Both the position numbers and the translations under genes were made by a program. Below the pieces are notes generated by a model that saw only the letters and a program-made list of their open reading frames with translations, did not search any database and was not told the origin of the DNA. Shown here piece after piece: positions 16,159 through 25,600 of a stretch of DNA of 36,788 nucleotides; position 1 is the first letter of the stretch, and each line of letters begins with the position of its first letter. Origin of the DNA: Marinobacter sp. JH2 (GTDB taxonomy: Bacteria > Pseudomonadota > Gammaproteobacteria > Pseudomonadales > Oleiphilaceae); the NCBI RefSeq assembly GCF_004353225.1, contig NZ_CP037935.1:1-36788 (forward strand). The letters run 5' to 3'.

Positions 16159-16190
16159 CCCCAGAAGCATCTTTCGTCATTATTCTGGGG
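16159..16190. other. Inverted repeat between parB and the IS
   Basis: CCCCAGAA (16159-16166) and TTCTGGGG (16183-16190) are perfect eight-base arms around a 16-base loop. The hairpin lies 18 bases after the parB stop, so it may end or protect the parAB transcript, though no T run follows. The remaining bases up to 16247 show nothing else. Confidence 0.4.
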
Positions 16191-16247
16191 TATCCAAATT
16201 TCCCTGACCTTTTGGGGAACTTTACAAAGTCTCTTCCTTCTCATTCA

Positions 16248-16315
16248 GGGGTACTAGGGATTTTCCCTCGTAAACGGACAAAAGCCTCTGGAGCCCCCGC
16301 CATTCCTGGGCTCCC
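16248..16315 (+). repeat. Left terminal inverted repeat of the IS (copy 1)
   Basis: The first 68 bases match the reverse complement of the other end (19417-19484) with only two mismatches, at positions 44 and 63. Weaker similarity continues to about position 82. This is much longer than the 38-bp repeats of ordinary Tn3 elements and is nearer to IS1071. The same repeat occurs at 22668 and 29088. Confidence 0.9.
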
Positions 16316-16328
16316 AGGGGGTATTACT

Positions 16329-19300
16329 TTACCGAACCGGTAAATATCCCTCAATTGAGCGCATCAGTTCCTCCAGATCCGGTAGTTTTTTACTTAATTC
16401 GAAGGTATAGATACCCTTTAAGTTGATGTTATACCAAGCCACTGGGGAGGCCTGTTTGACGATCTGTGCCCGTTTGTTGTCGCCGTGATATTCGAAGCTC
16501 GTGAGCAGCTGGCTGAGTATGCTGGAGTTAAAGTAGATGATGGCGTTGGTGACCAAGCGGGCGCACTCGTTCCATAGCTGGATCTCTTCATCAGAACTCC
16601 CACGGAACTGATCCCCATTGACGTTGCTGATCGCTCGACGCAGCTGGTGATAGGCCTCCCCCCGGTTCAAGGCTCGCTGAACGTAGTTGCGCAGACTGGC
16701 ATCATCGATGTAATTCAGCAGGTAGGTCGCTTTCACCAGACGGTTGTACTCGGTCAGTGCCTCCAACAGAGGGTGATTGCTCTTATAGCCTGAGAGTTTC
16801 CGAACCAGCGTGGCCTGTGTCGTTTTTCGCTCTTTGAGTGACACTGCGATCCGCTGGATAGTATCCCAGTGCAGCATGATACGTTTAGTGTTGATGGCTT
16901 TTTTAAGCTGTAGCTGGATTCTCTGATCCTCGTCTTCCTTTACATCGAACATCTCATTGATCACACGACCAACCTGCGCGTAACGCGGGGCAAAGCTGTA
17001 ACCGAACAGGTCCAGCAGAGCGAAATTGACGTGATTGACCCCGTGGGTATCTGTTGAGAGTACGTCCGGGATGATCTCCGAGCTGTTATTCATTAACAAG
17101 TCAAAGATGTAGTGGGATTCGTGTTCATTCGCGCCGATCACCCGGGCATTGATGGCGGCATGGTTGGCAATTAAGCTCATGGCCGAGACGCCTTTCTGAG
17201 TACCGAAGTACTTCGAAGAGTAGCGTGTTTTGAAGGTCTCTCGCCGAGCCTCGAACTTTTGGCCATCGGCACTGGCGTGGATAACATCCTCTTGGATGTT
17301 GTAATGCTTAAAGATGGGAAGCTTGGCTGTCGCGTTGCTGATGTTGTCGTTAGCCGTATTCAGGGTTTCCAGTCGTAGATAGTTTGCCTGGATGGTGCTG
17401 AGCTGGTCATAGGTGCGATCGGAGATTTGTGCCATACCGTAGATTCCTTGGTTAGTCGCATTTCCCACTAGAATCGCCAACAGGTCATATTCGTGGACTC
17501 TGCTCTTGGGCTGCGAGCCCAGCACATGTTCAAAGCAGTCAATGAATCCAGTGTCGCGATCCACCATGCGAAGCACATCGGCAACGCCCGTCGTCGGTAT
17601 TTGCTGGAAGAATGGGTTGTTGACCAAGTACTTTTTACTTGCCGTCGGTAACCGCCACAGGCGCTTACCCTTGGGATTACGTAGAATAATATTTCGGTTA
17701 TCGCCTCGTTCCAGATATTCACTGACTTCATGCAAACGGATCTCCAGATCCCTAGTCATTGGCTCAATCAGTTTGTTCGGTTCGGCGGCCAACTTTGGTA
17801 GCTGGGTTTGCTCCAGCAACTTTGCCTTATCCCTTCGCCAACGTTCTCGACTCACCAGATCTGCTTCCAAGGCCCTGTATTTAATGACATTCGGCAAGGT
17901 CAGTTGCCCATTTAGCCGATCGGGAATCTGTAGATACAGGTACCATTCGTAGCGACCTGGCTTGAAATTTCCATCTTGGTCCTGCAAGAGCGGCAACTGT
18001 TTTTTGGGAGGTAGACGGCGGTCTATATTTGCCTTTGAGATGACTCCTTGATCTGATAAGTCGAGTCGAGCGTGATCCAGTACTGCTGCTAGACGTAGAG
18101 TGCCTTCACTGCCTTCAAAGCGCAGGCAAAGAAACAGCTGCCGAAGCAACCCTTCCCTCAAGCTATCTCTCTGATCATAATACTGCCACATAGCTTCCTC
18201 AACGGAACGCTTTTGCTCATTCAGGAACAGGCAGACGGATTCCAGCTCTTTAGCCGCAAGCAGCTTCAACGCCTGCTGCTTTACCGCTCCAAAGGGTTGC
18301 TGTTGATCGATGCTCTCATCAATGAACAGGTGCAGAACTTCCGCCGCCTTGCTGACATTTTTAGCGGCTTTTTGCCAGTCTTGATAAACCGCGTCCTGCG
18401 CATATGCCTTGGCTTTTTGTTTTATCTGTCGAACATGATGAACAAAACCATCGGCAATGCGTTCCAGTGCCTGCACCCGGCGGGTTTGCAAATAACACAA
18501 CAGATAAAGGCGTTGATTGCCAATAGACTGGTGCTTCAGCTTGGCACCGTAGTAATCCACCCGCTCAGCAAAGTGCTGCTGATTCTTCGAGGACAGAGAT
18601 AACACGCTCAACACCTCATTAACTTCCGGCATCCATGACTGGATATAGGAAAGCACGGTAAGCTCTTTCTCCAGCTCAGTCCCTGTGAAGTTTCTGGCCG
18701 ATTGACGCAACTGTCGCAAGGTTAAGGAGTTATTTCCAATGACAAGTTCAGATAGCATCACTGCCAAGTCCGCAGATATGAGTTCCTCAAGCTTACGGAC
18801 AAACTGATCGTTTGTGACGCCCACAACTTCACTGATCAAGTCCTGCAGAACAGTGTACCCTGGGATGGCGACTTTTTGTGCTGATAAGCATTCTATAGCC
18901 CTGTCGAATAGGGATCTCGGTTGACCCCATGCCCGTGCATGCTCATTTAGATCCTTTATCAACGCCGAACTATGACTTTTGTTGAGCCAACGCTGATGGC
19001 CCGTCAATTTGAAGATGCGTTGATAAATCCGAACACGGGCCTTCTGAGTAAGATTGAAGGGTCGGAGACCAGGGCCGGGAAAGACCTCGGAACACACATA
19101 CTTGAGGTCCTGCTTAATTTGATGGTAGCCGGGACTCAACATGATGGGCTTCACTTTGAAGTACCCCAACAGTACAACAAACATGCACCTGTGATCGCGC
19201 TCACGGATTCTGTTGCACTCTGCTAATTCAGCGTCATTGAGAGTGAAGAAGAAACGTTGATCATTCGAACTTAGAATGGGGGGGCCGAACAGCTCAGCAA

Positions 19301-19343
19301 TCTCCGCCTCGGTCAGGATTTTGATACGTTTTTCGGTGGCCAT
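16329..19343 (-). CDS. tnpA: Tn3-family transposase, copy 1
   Basis: The 1004-residue TnpA catalyses replicative transposition through cointegrates. The N-terminal half carries the DNA-binding domains for the inverted repeats (about 1-300). The RNase-H-like catalytic domain lies in the C-terminal third: Asp693 in SADGQ, Asp765 in STDTHG, and probably Glu926 in LWNECARLVTNAIIYFN. HASADGQ, RYSSKYFG and DTHG are standard family motifs. The length is in the normal 950-1000 range and the frame is intact, so the enzyme should be active. As in IS1071, no resolvase is encoded, so cointegrates would be resolved by host recombination. The plasmid resolvase at 36706-481 would act only if a matching res site were present. 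Confidence 0.95.
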   Translation of the reverse strand: MATEKRIKILTEAEIAELFGPPILSSNDQRFFFTLNDAELAECNRIRERDHRCMFVVLLGYFKVKPIMLSPGYHQIKQDLKYVCSEVFPGPGLRPFNLTQKARVRIYQRIFKLTGHQRWLNKSHSSALIKDLNEHARAWGQPRSLFDRAIECLSAQKVAIPGYTVLQDLISEVVGVTNDQFVRKLEELISADLAVMLSELVIGNNSLTLRQLRQSARNFTGTELEKELTVLSYIQSWMPEVNEVLSVLSLSSKNQQHFAERVDYYGAKLKHQSIGNQRLYLLCYLQTRRVQALERIADGFVHHVRQIKQKAKAYAQDAVYQDWQKAAKNVSKAAEVLHLFIDESIDQQQPFGAVKQQALKLLAAKELESVCLFLNEQKRSVEEAMWQYYDQRDSLREGLLRQLFLCLRFEGSEGTLRLAAVLDHARLDLSDQGVISKANIDRRLPPKKQLPLLQDQDGNFKPGRYEWYLYLQIPDRLNGQLTLPNVIKYRALEADLVSRERWRRDKAKLLEQTQLPKLAAEPNKLIEPMTRDLEIRLHEVSEYLERGDNRNIILRNPKGKRLWRLPTASKKYLVNNPFFQQIPTTGVADVLRMVDRDTGFIDCFEHVLGSQPKSRVHEYDLLAILVGNATNQGIYGMAQISDRTYDQLSTIQANYLRLETLNTANDNISNATAKLPIFKHYNIQEDVIHASADGQKFEARRETFKTRYSSKYFGTQKGVSAMSLIANHAAINARVIGANEHESHYIFDLLMNNSSEIIPDVLSTDTHGVNHVNFALLDLFGYSFAPRYAQVGRVINEMFDVKEDEDQRIQLQLKKAINTKRIMLHWDTIQRIAVSLKERKTTQATLVRKLSGYKSNHPLLEALTEYNRLVKATYLLNYIDDASLRNYVQRALNRGEAYHQLRRAISNVNGDQFRGSSDEEIQLWNECARLVTNAIIYFNSSILSQLLTSFEYHGDNKRAQIVKQASPVAWYNINLKGIYTFELSKKLPDLEELMRSIEGYLPVR

Positions 19344-19416
19344 GATAAATTCTCAAAGCCAGCGATTTTAGCCAAAATACTCCAAAACGGTAAGAAAATG
19401 AGAAGTAACCCCATCC

Positions 19417-19484
19417 GGGAGGCCAGGAATGGCGGGGGCTACAGAGGCTTTTGTCCGTTTACGAGGGAAAATCCCTAGTACCCC
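19417..19484 (-). repeat. Right terminal inverted repeat of the IS (copy 1)
   Basis: This is the transposase-proximal end; the tnpA start codon lies about 75 bases inside it. It matches the left end in 66 of 68 bases. Identical copies end at 25904 and 32324. The tnpA promoter probably lies within or next to this repeat, as in other Tn3-family elements. Confidence 0.9.
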
Positions 19485-19552
19485 ACTTAAGAGATAAATT
19501 ACTGGCGCTGCCTCATCTGGCTAAATGGCTAAAACTTATGCAGGGTAATTGA
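19485..19552 (+). pseudogene. C-terminal remnant of a gene cut by the IS, cargo copy 1
   Basis: Directly after the IS end, a plus-strand frame reads LRDKLLALPHLAKWLKLMQG plus Asn and a TGA stop at 19550-19552. It looks like the amphipathic last helix of a real protein, and has no start. I read it as the 3' end of a gene whose upstream part was lost when the IS took this segment. Only 21 codons remain, so the original function cannot be named. Confidence 0.4.
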
Positions 19553-19868
19553 GGTTAATAATGCCTCGTTATAATTTGGTACAAGGGTCAGTAGGCTGTA
19601 ATGATCCTGATTGAAAGTTTGATAATAATACGAGCCTTAAAATCAATTAAAATGACCGATAGATAAGCCTATTGTTTTTGTTAACTCAGGCTCGGTATAC
19701 CCCCTTATATTCTCTAAAACAGATATGCCAGAAGAGCTGAAGAATAATAGAGCGCTGAAAACTGGCTAAAGCCCGTCTTGTATCGGTTTAATGTTGATTT
19801 TAATGTTCAATCGTCAGAGGCAATCATGATCTCGCTGACCAATAGCCTCGGTAGAAAGTCATACCTAC
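19553..19868. other. Gene-free stretch behind the AraC gene, cargo copy 1
   Basis: About 316 bases, AT-rich by eye, between the remnant and the end of the regulator gene. No reading frame of note, no strong terminator and no clear repeat was seen. The same stretch recurs at 25973-26288. Confidence 0.4.
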
Positions 19869-20885
19869 TCAAGAAATGCTGTTACGATCTACCTTCAAAA
19901 AACTATTCCGATATTTAAGTGGGGTTTGCCCGACCCACTTTTTAAATGCTCGAGTGAACGCGCTGTGCTCGGAAAAACCCAGCATCAAACTAATTTCAGT
20001 CAAACTCAAGTCGGGGTTTTTGATGTAACGAATTGCAAGCTGGTATCTCAATTCATCCAAAAGGTTTTGATAGCTGCGCCCACGCTCACTCAACTTCCGA
20101 TAAAGACTGCTCTCAGAAATCCCTAACTTCCCAGCCAGCCACTTCATGCTGAGTTGGCCAACCTCTAAGCCATTCAGTATGTGCTGCTGTATGTCCTTAA
20201 GAAATTCATCCGGTTTAGGCAACGTAGCCAGTATCGATTCTGCTTGCTGCTCCAGAATCAATCTAAGTTGAGGATTACTGTTATCAATCGATAGCTGCAG
20301 CATACTTAATGGCAACTTCATCGCCAATACGTCGTCGGTAATGACCACAGGGCAGCCTAATAATCTCTCATATTCTTTCTGCTCGTCAACAGGAATCCCC
20401 GCTAGCTCCACTTCTAACGGCGTAAATGTTTGAGTACCAATAAGCTTGCGGATAAAAGCCAGGGTTCCTGATACCACCACATCATTGGATAATACAGTTG
20501 ACTCATTACCACTGCCTTCCCAGCCGATATAGATATGGTCTTGTTTTATTTTCACCCAAGAATGGGACAAATTTTGTAGCAGTGGTTCAAAGCGCTGCAA
20601 CCGTGCAACGGCTTCAACTAGGGAATCACAAGAAGCCGCCAGATATCCCAAAATACCGGCATCTTGGATTTCGCCTCGCATACCAATCTGGATACCCAGC
20701 GCAGGTATCGGGTGAAGTGTCGCGAGCTCTTCCAGTAAGCCCCACCAATGCTCGATACTGATGCGATCAACAGACTTTGCTGCTTCGATGCGAGAGCGAA
20801 AATCAGCGTTAGCAATGCCTTCTTCGTCAATATAACGCAGCAGAATATTTAATATCTGGGAAGAAACTTGAATCGCAGCGGTCAT
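19869..20885 (-). CDS. AraC-family transcription regulator, cargo copy 1
   Basis: A 338-residue regulator. The first 200 residues resemble the ligand-binding domain of the OruR/ArgR-like AraC branch (arabinose-binding-domain-like, including a GILGYLAASCDSLVEAVARL segment). The C-terminal 100 residues hold two helix-turn-helix motifs: QLSMKWLAGKLGISESSLYRK, then the standard LTEISLMLGFSEHSAFTRAF and WVGQTPLKYR. Regulators of this branch usually sense fatty-acid-like or amino-acid-like small molecules. It is transcribed away from the hydroxylase operon across a 132-bp gap. The simplest reading is that it controls the hydroxylase and itself in response to a lipid-related signal; the signal is unknown. 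Confidence 0.9.
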   Translation of the reverse strand: MTAAIQVSSQILNILLRYIDEEGIANADFRSRIEAAKSVDRISIEHWWGLLEELATLHPIPALGIQIGMRGEIQDAGILGYLAASCDSLVEAVARLQRFEPLLQNLSHSWVKIKQDHIYIGWEGSGNESTVLSNDVVVSGTLAFIRKLIGTQTFTPLEVELAGIPVDEQKEYERLLGCPVVITDDVLAMKLPLSMLQLSIDNSNPQLRLILEQQAESILATLPKPDEFLKDIQQHILNGLEVGQLSMKWLAGKLGISESSLYRKLSERGRSYQNLLDELRYQLAIRYIKNPDLSLTEISLMLGFSEHSAFTRAFKKWVGQTPLKYRNSFLKVDRNSIS

Positions 20886-21017
20886 TCGTTATGCCTGACT
20901 GAAAATGTCAAATACTATACGTTCCGGTCAAGACGCAATCAAGAGACAGAGTCATAATTACTGCAGTTTTTAAATCGCTGAATATTAATAATAACGGCGC
21001 AAAAGGAGTGAGTTCAT
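20886..21017. promoter_or_regulatory. Divergent promoter region between regulator and hydroxylase, copy 1
   Basis: The 132-bp gap between two divergent genes must hold both promoters and the AraC-type operator. An AT-rich run (AATATTAATAATAACG) precedes AAAAGGAGTGAG at 21001-21012, a strong ribosome site nine bases before the hydroxylase ATG. I could not pick out -35 and -10 boxes with confidence. Repeated at 27306-27437. Confidence 0.5.
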
Positions 21018-22040
21018 ATGCAGTTGTTTAGTTTTATCACCGAAACCCTGACCGATCTGTTCGGGCGTGAACCTACGCTCAATGAGATGATCCTGATTCC
21101 AATGGTCCCTATTTTTGTTTTGGGCTTTCTTGTTGAGTGGCTCTATCGAAGAATTAAAAGCGGAAACTGGGCAGCCACAAAAGGGCAGGCATTTTATATT
21201 CCCGAGGTTTTTGCCAACTTTTCGTTAGGCGGTGGTTACTACGTCTTCGGTGCGGTTATGAACATAGTTTATGTCGCAGCTGTTTATATTTTCGTCTGGG
21301 ATCATCGTCTCTATACCATCCCTGTGAATGCCCTCACAATAATTCTGGCATTTTTTGTTCAAGAATTTTGTTACTACTGGTATCACCGTACAGCACATAG
21401 AGTGCGCTGGTTTTGGTCGCAACACGTATCCCATCACAGCGGCGAAATCATGAATATGTCTACGGCGGCGCGACAAAGCATTCTTAATGGCATTGTGGGC
21501 ACTTGGATATTCTTCGCACCGGCTGTTTTCATCGGTTTTAGCCCCGACCTAATTCTTGGTTTATTAGGATTGAACCTCGCATTCCAGTGGTTTGTGCATA
21601 CCGAAAGCATTACAAAGTTGCACCCGTGGTTGGAATGGTCACTAAATACGCCGTCTAACCACCGCGTGCACCACGGACGTAACCCACAATATATTGATAA
21701 AAACTTCGGCGGAGTCATCATGATCTACGACCATATTTTTTCAACCTATGAGGCAGAAAAAGAAAAGGCCGAATACGGCATCGTAAAACAGATCAAAAGC
21801 TATAACTGGTTTGTAATGAACCTGCATGAACTTGTCGATATGATTCGAGACGTGATGGCACCCGGCAAGCTTTCCGAGCGGCTAAAGCATCTTTGGAAGC
21901 CACCGGAGTGGGAGCGTTCAGGTCATACACCTATTCATACCTGGACAACCGTACAGATGGACGGAAAACAGACAGGAAATACGGCCGCTGAAGAAGTCGA
22001 GACGGCCAAAACAGACTCTAAGATGGTGGAAGTAAAATGA
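21018..22040 (+). CDS. Membrane di-iron hydroxylase, alkylglycerol-monooxygenase-like (sterol desaturase family), copy 1
   Basis: The 340-residue protein belongs to the fatty acid hydroxylase/sterol desaturase superfamily. These are integral-membrane di-iron enzymes that insert oxygen into lipid C-H bonds. The histidine boxes are complete: HRTAH (123-127), HVSHH (136-140), His194 and HRVHH (215-219). At least four hydrophobic segments are visible (about 25-42, 75-95, 103-119, 155-190). The context YYWYHR, ARQSILN, LNLAFQWFVHTE and NHRVHHGRNPQYIDKNFGG closely recalls animal alkylglycerol monooxygenase (AGMO), which cleaves ether lipids. The bacterial substrate is unknown. The stop overlaps the next gene by four bases. 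Confidence 0.9.
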   Translation: MQLFSFITETLTDLFGREPTLNEMILIPMVPIFVLGFLVEWLYRRIKSGNWAATKGQAFYIPEVFANFSLGGGYYVFGAVMNIVYVAAVYIFVWDHRLYTIPVNALTIILAFFVQEFCYYWYHRTAHRVRWFWSQHVSHHSGEIMNMSTAARQSILNGIVGTWIFFAPAVFIGFSPDLILGLLGLNLAFQWFVHTESITKLHPWLEWSLNTPSNHRVHHGRNPQYIDKNFGGVIMIYDHIFSTYEAEKEKAEYGIVKQIKSYNWFVMNLHELVDMIRDVMAPGKLSERLKHLWKPPEWERSGHTPIHTWTTVQMDGKQTGNTAAEEVETAKTDSKMVEVK

Positions 22041-22444
22041 TCTTTTTAAGTCGACTTTTTTTGAGTATGTCAGCCATTGCGTTTCTACTGATCGGTTTAA
22101 ATACCTTGTACGACCCAGTCGCAGCCATGACTGCCATCGAACTGCAGCCGACTTCGATCAGCGCAACGAATGAAATTCGAGCCAACTATGGGGGAATGCA
22201 CCTAGCTTTTGCCTTAATCATGCTGACGGGTGCTATTGCCGCGTCAGCGCGCCGACCCGCACTTTGGATGATTTTCTCAATCACTTTCGGCCTGGTTGTT
22301 GGCCGATTAATAAGTTTGTTGCTTGATGGTATGCCTAATGCCACTGCAGATTTTTTACTGGCTCTGGAGATTGTCTCCACAGCGGGGGCCGCAGGGTTAC
22401 TTTGGTTCAGCCGAAATATAAGTCATGAGCCACTCAGCGATTAA
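22037..22444 (+). CDS. DUF4345-like small membrane protein, copy 1
   Basis: A 135-residue protein with four likely membrane helices (about 4-22, 52-69, 76-96, 106-124). The NEIRANYGGMHLAFALIM segment is the signature I associate with DUF4345. The ATG overlaps the hydroxylase stop (ATGA), so the two are translationally coupled and probably work together, for instance as partner subunits in the membrane. The function of the family is not known to me. The tail is short and cytoplasmic or periplasmic; topology was not resolved. Confidence 0.8.
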   Translation: MIFLSRLFLSMSAIAFLLIGLNTLYDPVAAMTAIELQPTSISATNEIRANYGGMHLAFALIMLTGAIAASARRPALWMIFSITFGLVVGRLISLLLDGMPNATADFLLALEIVSTAGAAGLLWFSRNISHEPLSD

Positions 22445-22538
22445 GCTTCGTAGGCCTATCTTCATATTAATAGTCATAGTCAATTCATAGTCATTTAATC
22501 TTAGTTTCACAGCCCGCTAAGCGGGCGGAGAAGGTAAT

Positions 22539-22667
22539 ATGAGCGATCGCATTGAAATCCTAAAAAACTCAGTTAATAATGCCATTCGAGCGATTTGTCC
22601 GGAAAGAGCCATTCTTTGGACGGAATACTACAAGAATAAATTGAATCGAAATAAGCCGGTAGAAATA
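22539..22667 (+). pseudogene. N-terminal fragment of a glycyl-radical enzyme gene cut by the IS, copy 1
   Basis: GGAGAAGG precedes an ATG at 22539, and a hairpin (GCCCGC-TAA-GCGGGC, 22512-22526) sits just before it. Forty-three codons follow before the IS end; the frame then runs into the IS and stops at 22763. The peptide contains RAICPERAILWTEYYKNKLN, a pattern typical of the start of glycyl-radical enzymes (the PFL/diol-dehydratase-like family), where an ERA-xx-TE block precedes the first domain. Those enzymes act in anaerobic metabolism. About 95 percent of the gene is missing, so it is a relic. It shows that in its source genome the cassette lay beside such a gene. Confidence 0.55.
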
Positions 22668-25600
22668 GGGGTACTAGGGATTTTCCCTCGTAAACGGACA
22701 AAAGCCTCTGGAGCCCCCGCCATTCCTGGGCTCCCAGGGGGTATTACTTTACCGAACCGGTAAATATCCCTCAATTGAGCGCATCAGTTCCTCCAGATCC
22801 GGTAGTTTTTTACTTAATTCGAAGGTATAGATACCCTTTAAGTTGATGTTATACCAAGCCACTGGGGAGGCCTGTTTGACGATCTGTGCCCGTTTGTTGT
22901 CGCCGTGATATTCGAAGCTCGTGAGCAGCTGGCTGAGTATGCTGGAGTTAAAGTAGATGATGGCGTTGGTGACCAAGCGGGCGCACTCGTTCCATAGCTG
23001 GATCTCTTCATCAGAACTCCCACGGAACTGATCCCCATTGACGTTGCTGATCGCTCGACGCAGCTGGTGATAGGCCTCCCCCCGGTTCAAGGCTCGCTGA
23101 ACGTAGTTGCGCAGACTGGCATCATCGATGTAATTCAGCAGGTAGGTCGCTTTCACCAGACGGTTGTACTCGGTCAGTGCCTCCAACAGAGGGTGATTGC
23201 TCTTATAGCCTGAGAGTTTCCGAACCAGCGTGGCCTGTGTCGTTTTTCGCTCTTTGAGTGACACTGCGATCCGCTGGATAGTATCCCAGTGCAGCATGAT
23301 ACGTTTAGTGTTGATGGCTTTTTTAAGCTGTAGCTGGATTCTCTGATCCTCGTCTTCCTTTACATCGAACATCTCATTGATCACACGACCAACCTGCGCG
23401 TAACGCGGGGCAAAGCTGTAACCGAACAGGTCCAGCAGAGCGAAATTGACGTGATTGACCCCGTGGGTATCTGTTGAGAGTACGTCCGGGATGATCTCCG
23501 AGCTGTTATTCATTAACAAGTCAAAGATGTAGTGGGATTCGTGTTCATTCGCGCCGATCACCCGGGCATTGATGGCGGCATGGTTGGCAATTAAGCTCAT
23601 GGCCGAGACGCCTTTCTGAGTACCGAAGTACTTCGAAGAGTAGCGTGTTTTGAAGGTCTCTCGCCGAGCCTCGAACTTTTGGCCATCGGCACTGGCGTGG
23701 ATAACATCCTCTTGGATGTTGTAATGCTTAAAGATGGGAAGCTTGGCTGTCGCGTTGCTGATGTTGTCGTTAGCCGTATTCAGGGTTTCCAGTCGTAGAT
23801 AGTTTGCCTGGATGGTGCTGAGCTGGTCATAGGTGCGATCGGAGATTTGTGCCATACCGTAGATTCCTTGGTTAGTCGCATTTCCCACTAGAATCGCCAA
23901 CAGGTCATATTCGTGGACTCTGCTCTTGGGCTGCGAGCCCAGCACATGTTCAAAGCAGTCAATGAATCCAGTGTCGCGATCCACCATGCGAAGCACATCG
24001 GCAACGCCCGTCGTCGGTATTTGCTGGAAGAATGGGTTGTTGACCAAGTACTTTTTACTTGCCGTCGGTAACCGCCACAGGCGCTTACCCTTGGGATTAC
24101 GTAGAATAATATTTCGGTTATCGCCTCGTTCCAGATATTCACTGACTTCATGCAAACGGATCTCCAGATCCCTAGTCATTGGCTCAATCAGTTTGTTCGG
24201 TTCGGCGGCCAACTTTGGTAGCTGGGTTTGCTCCAGCAACTTTGCCTTATCCCTTCGCCAACGTTCTCGACTCACCAGATCTGCTTCCAAGGCCCTGTAT
24301 TTAATGACATTCGGCAAGGTCAGTTGCCCATTTAGCCGATCGGGAATCTGTAGATACAGGTACCATTCGTAGCGACCTGGCTTGAAATTTCCATCTTGGT
24401 CCTGCAAGAGCGGCAACTGTTTTTTGGGAGGTAGACGGCGGTCTATATTTGCCTTTGAGATGACTCCTTGATCTGATAAGTCGAGTCGAGCGTGATCCAG
24501 TACTGCTGCTAGACGTAGAGTGCCTTCACTGCCTTCAAAGCGCAGGCAAAGAAACAGCTGCCGAAGCAACCCTTCCCTCAAGCTATCTCTCTGATCATAA
24601 TACTGCCACATAGCTTCCTCAACGGAACGCTTTTGCTCATTCAGGAACAGGCAGACGGATTCCAGCTCTTTAGCCGCAAGCAGCTTCAACGCCTGCTGCT
24701 TTACCGCTCCAAAGGGTTGCTGTTGATCGATGCTCTCATCAATGAACAGGTGCAGAACTTCCGCCGCCTTGCTGACATTTTTAGCGGCTTTTTGCCAGTC
24801 TTGATAAACCGCGTCCTGCGCATATGCCTTGGCTTTTTGTTTTATCTGTCGAACATGATGAACAAAACCATCGGCAATGCGTTCCAGTGCCTGCACCCGG
24901 CGGGTTTGCAAATAACACAACAGATAAAGGCGTTGATTGCCAATAGACTGGTGCTTCAGCTTGGCACCGTAGTAATCCACCCGCTCAGCAAAGTGCTGCT
25001 GATTCTTCGAGGACAGAGATAACACGCTCAACACCTCATTAACTTCCGGCATCCATGACTGGATATAGGAAAGCACGGTAAGCTCTTTCTCCAGCTCAGT
25101 CCCTGTGAAGTTTCTGGCCGATTGACGCAACTGTCGCAAGGTTAAGGAGTTATTTCCAATGACAAGTTCAGATAGCATCACTGCCAAGTCCGCAGATATG
25201 AGTTCCTCAAGCTTACGGACAAACTGATCGTTTGTGACGCCCACAACTTCACTGATCAAGTCCTGCAGAACAGTGTACCCTGGGATGGCGACTTTTTGTG
25301 CTGATAAGCATTCTATAGCCCTGTCGAATAGGGATCTCGGTTGACCCCATGCCCGTGCATGCTCATTTAGATCCTTTATCAACGCCGAACTATGACTTTT
25401 GTTGAGCCAACGCTGATGGCCCGTCAATTTGAAGATGCGTTGATAAATCCGAACACGGGCCTTCTGAGTAAGATTGAAGGGTCGGAGACCAGGGCCGGGA
25501 AAGACCTCGGAACACACATACTTGAGGTCCTGCTTAATTTGATGGTAGCCGGGACTCAACATGATGGGCTTCACTTTGAAGTACCCCAACAGTACAACAA

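Larger units (their letters stand above)
16248..19484 (-). mobile_element. IS1071-like Tn3-family insertion sequence, copy 1
   Basis: The element is 3,237 bp and carries only a transposase gene on the minus strand. Ends are GGGGTACTAGGG (16248) and CCCTAGTACCCC (19484), beginning with the GGGG usual for Tn3. Like IS1071, it has long terminal repeats and no resolvase or res site, which sets it apart from full Tn3 transposons. The 5 bp outside are ATTCA on the left and ACTTA on the right, so no target duplication is seen. Its left end lies 107 bp after parB. Confidence 0.92.

Noticed and set aside
17506..17952. A 148-codon plus-strand frame opposite tnpA (and its copies at 23926 and 30346)
   Set aside because: It is antisense to the conserved transposase; Ser/Arg-rich shadow composition without motifs.
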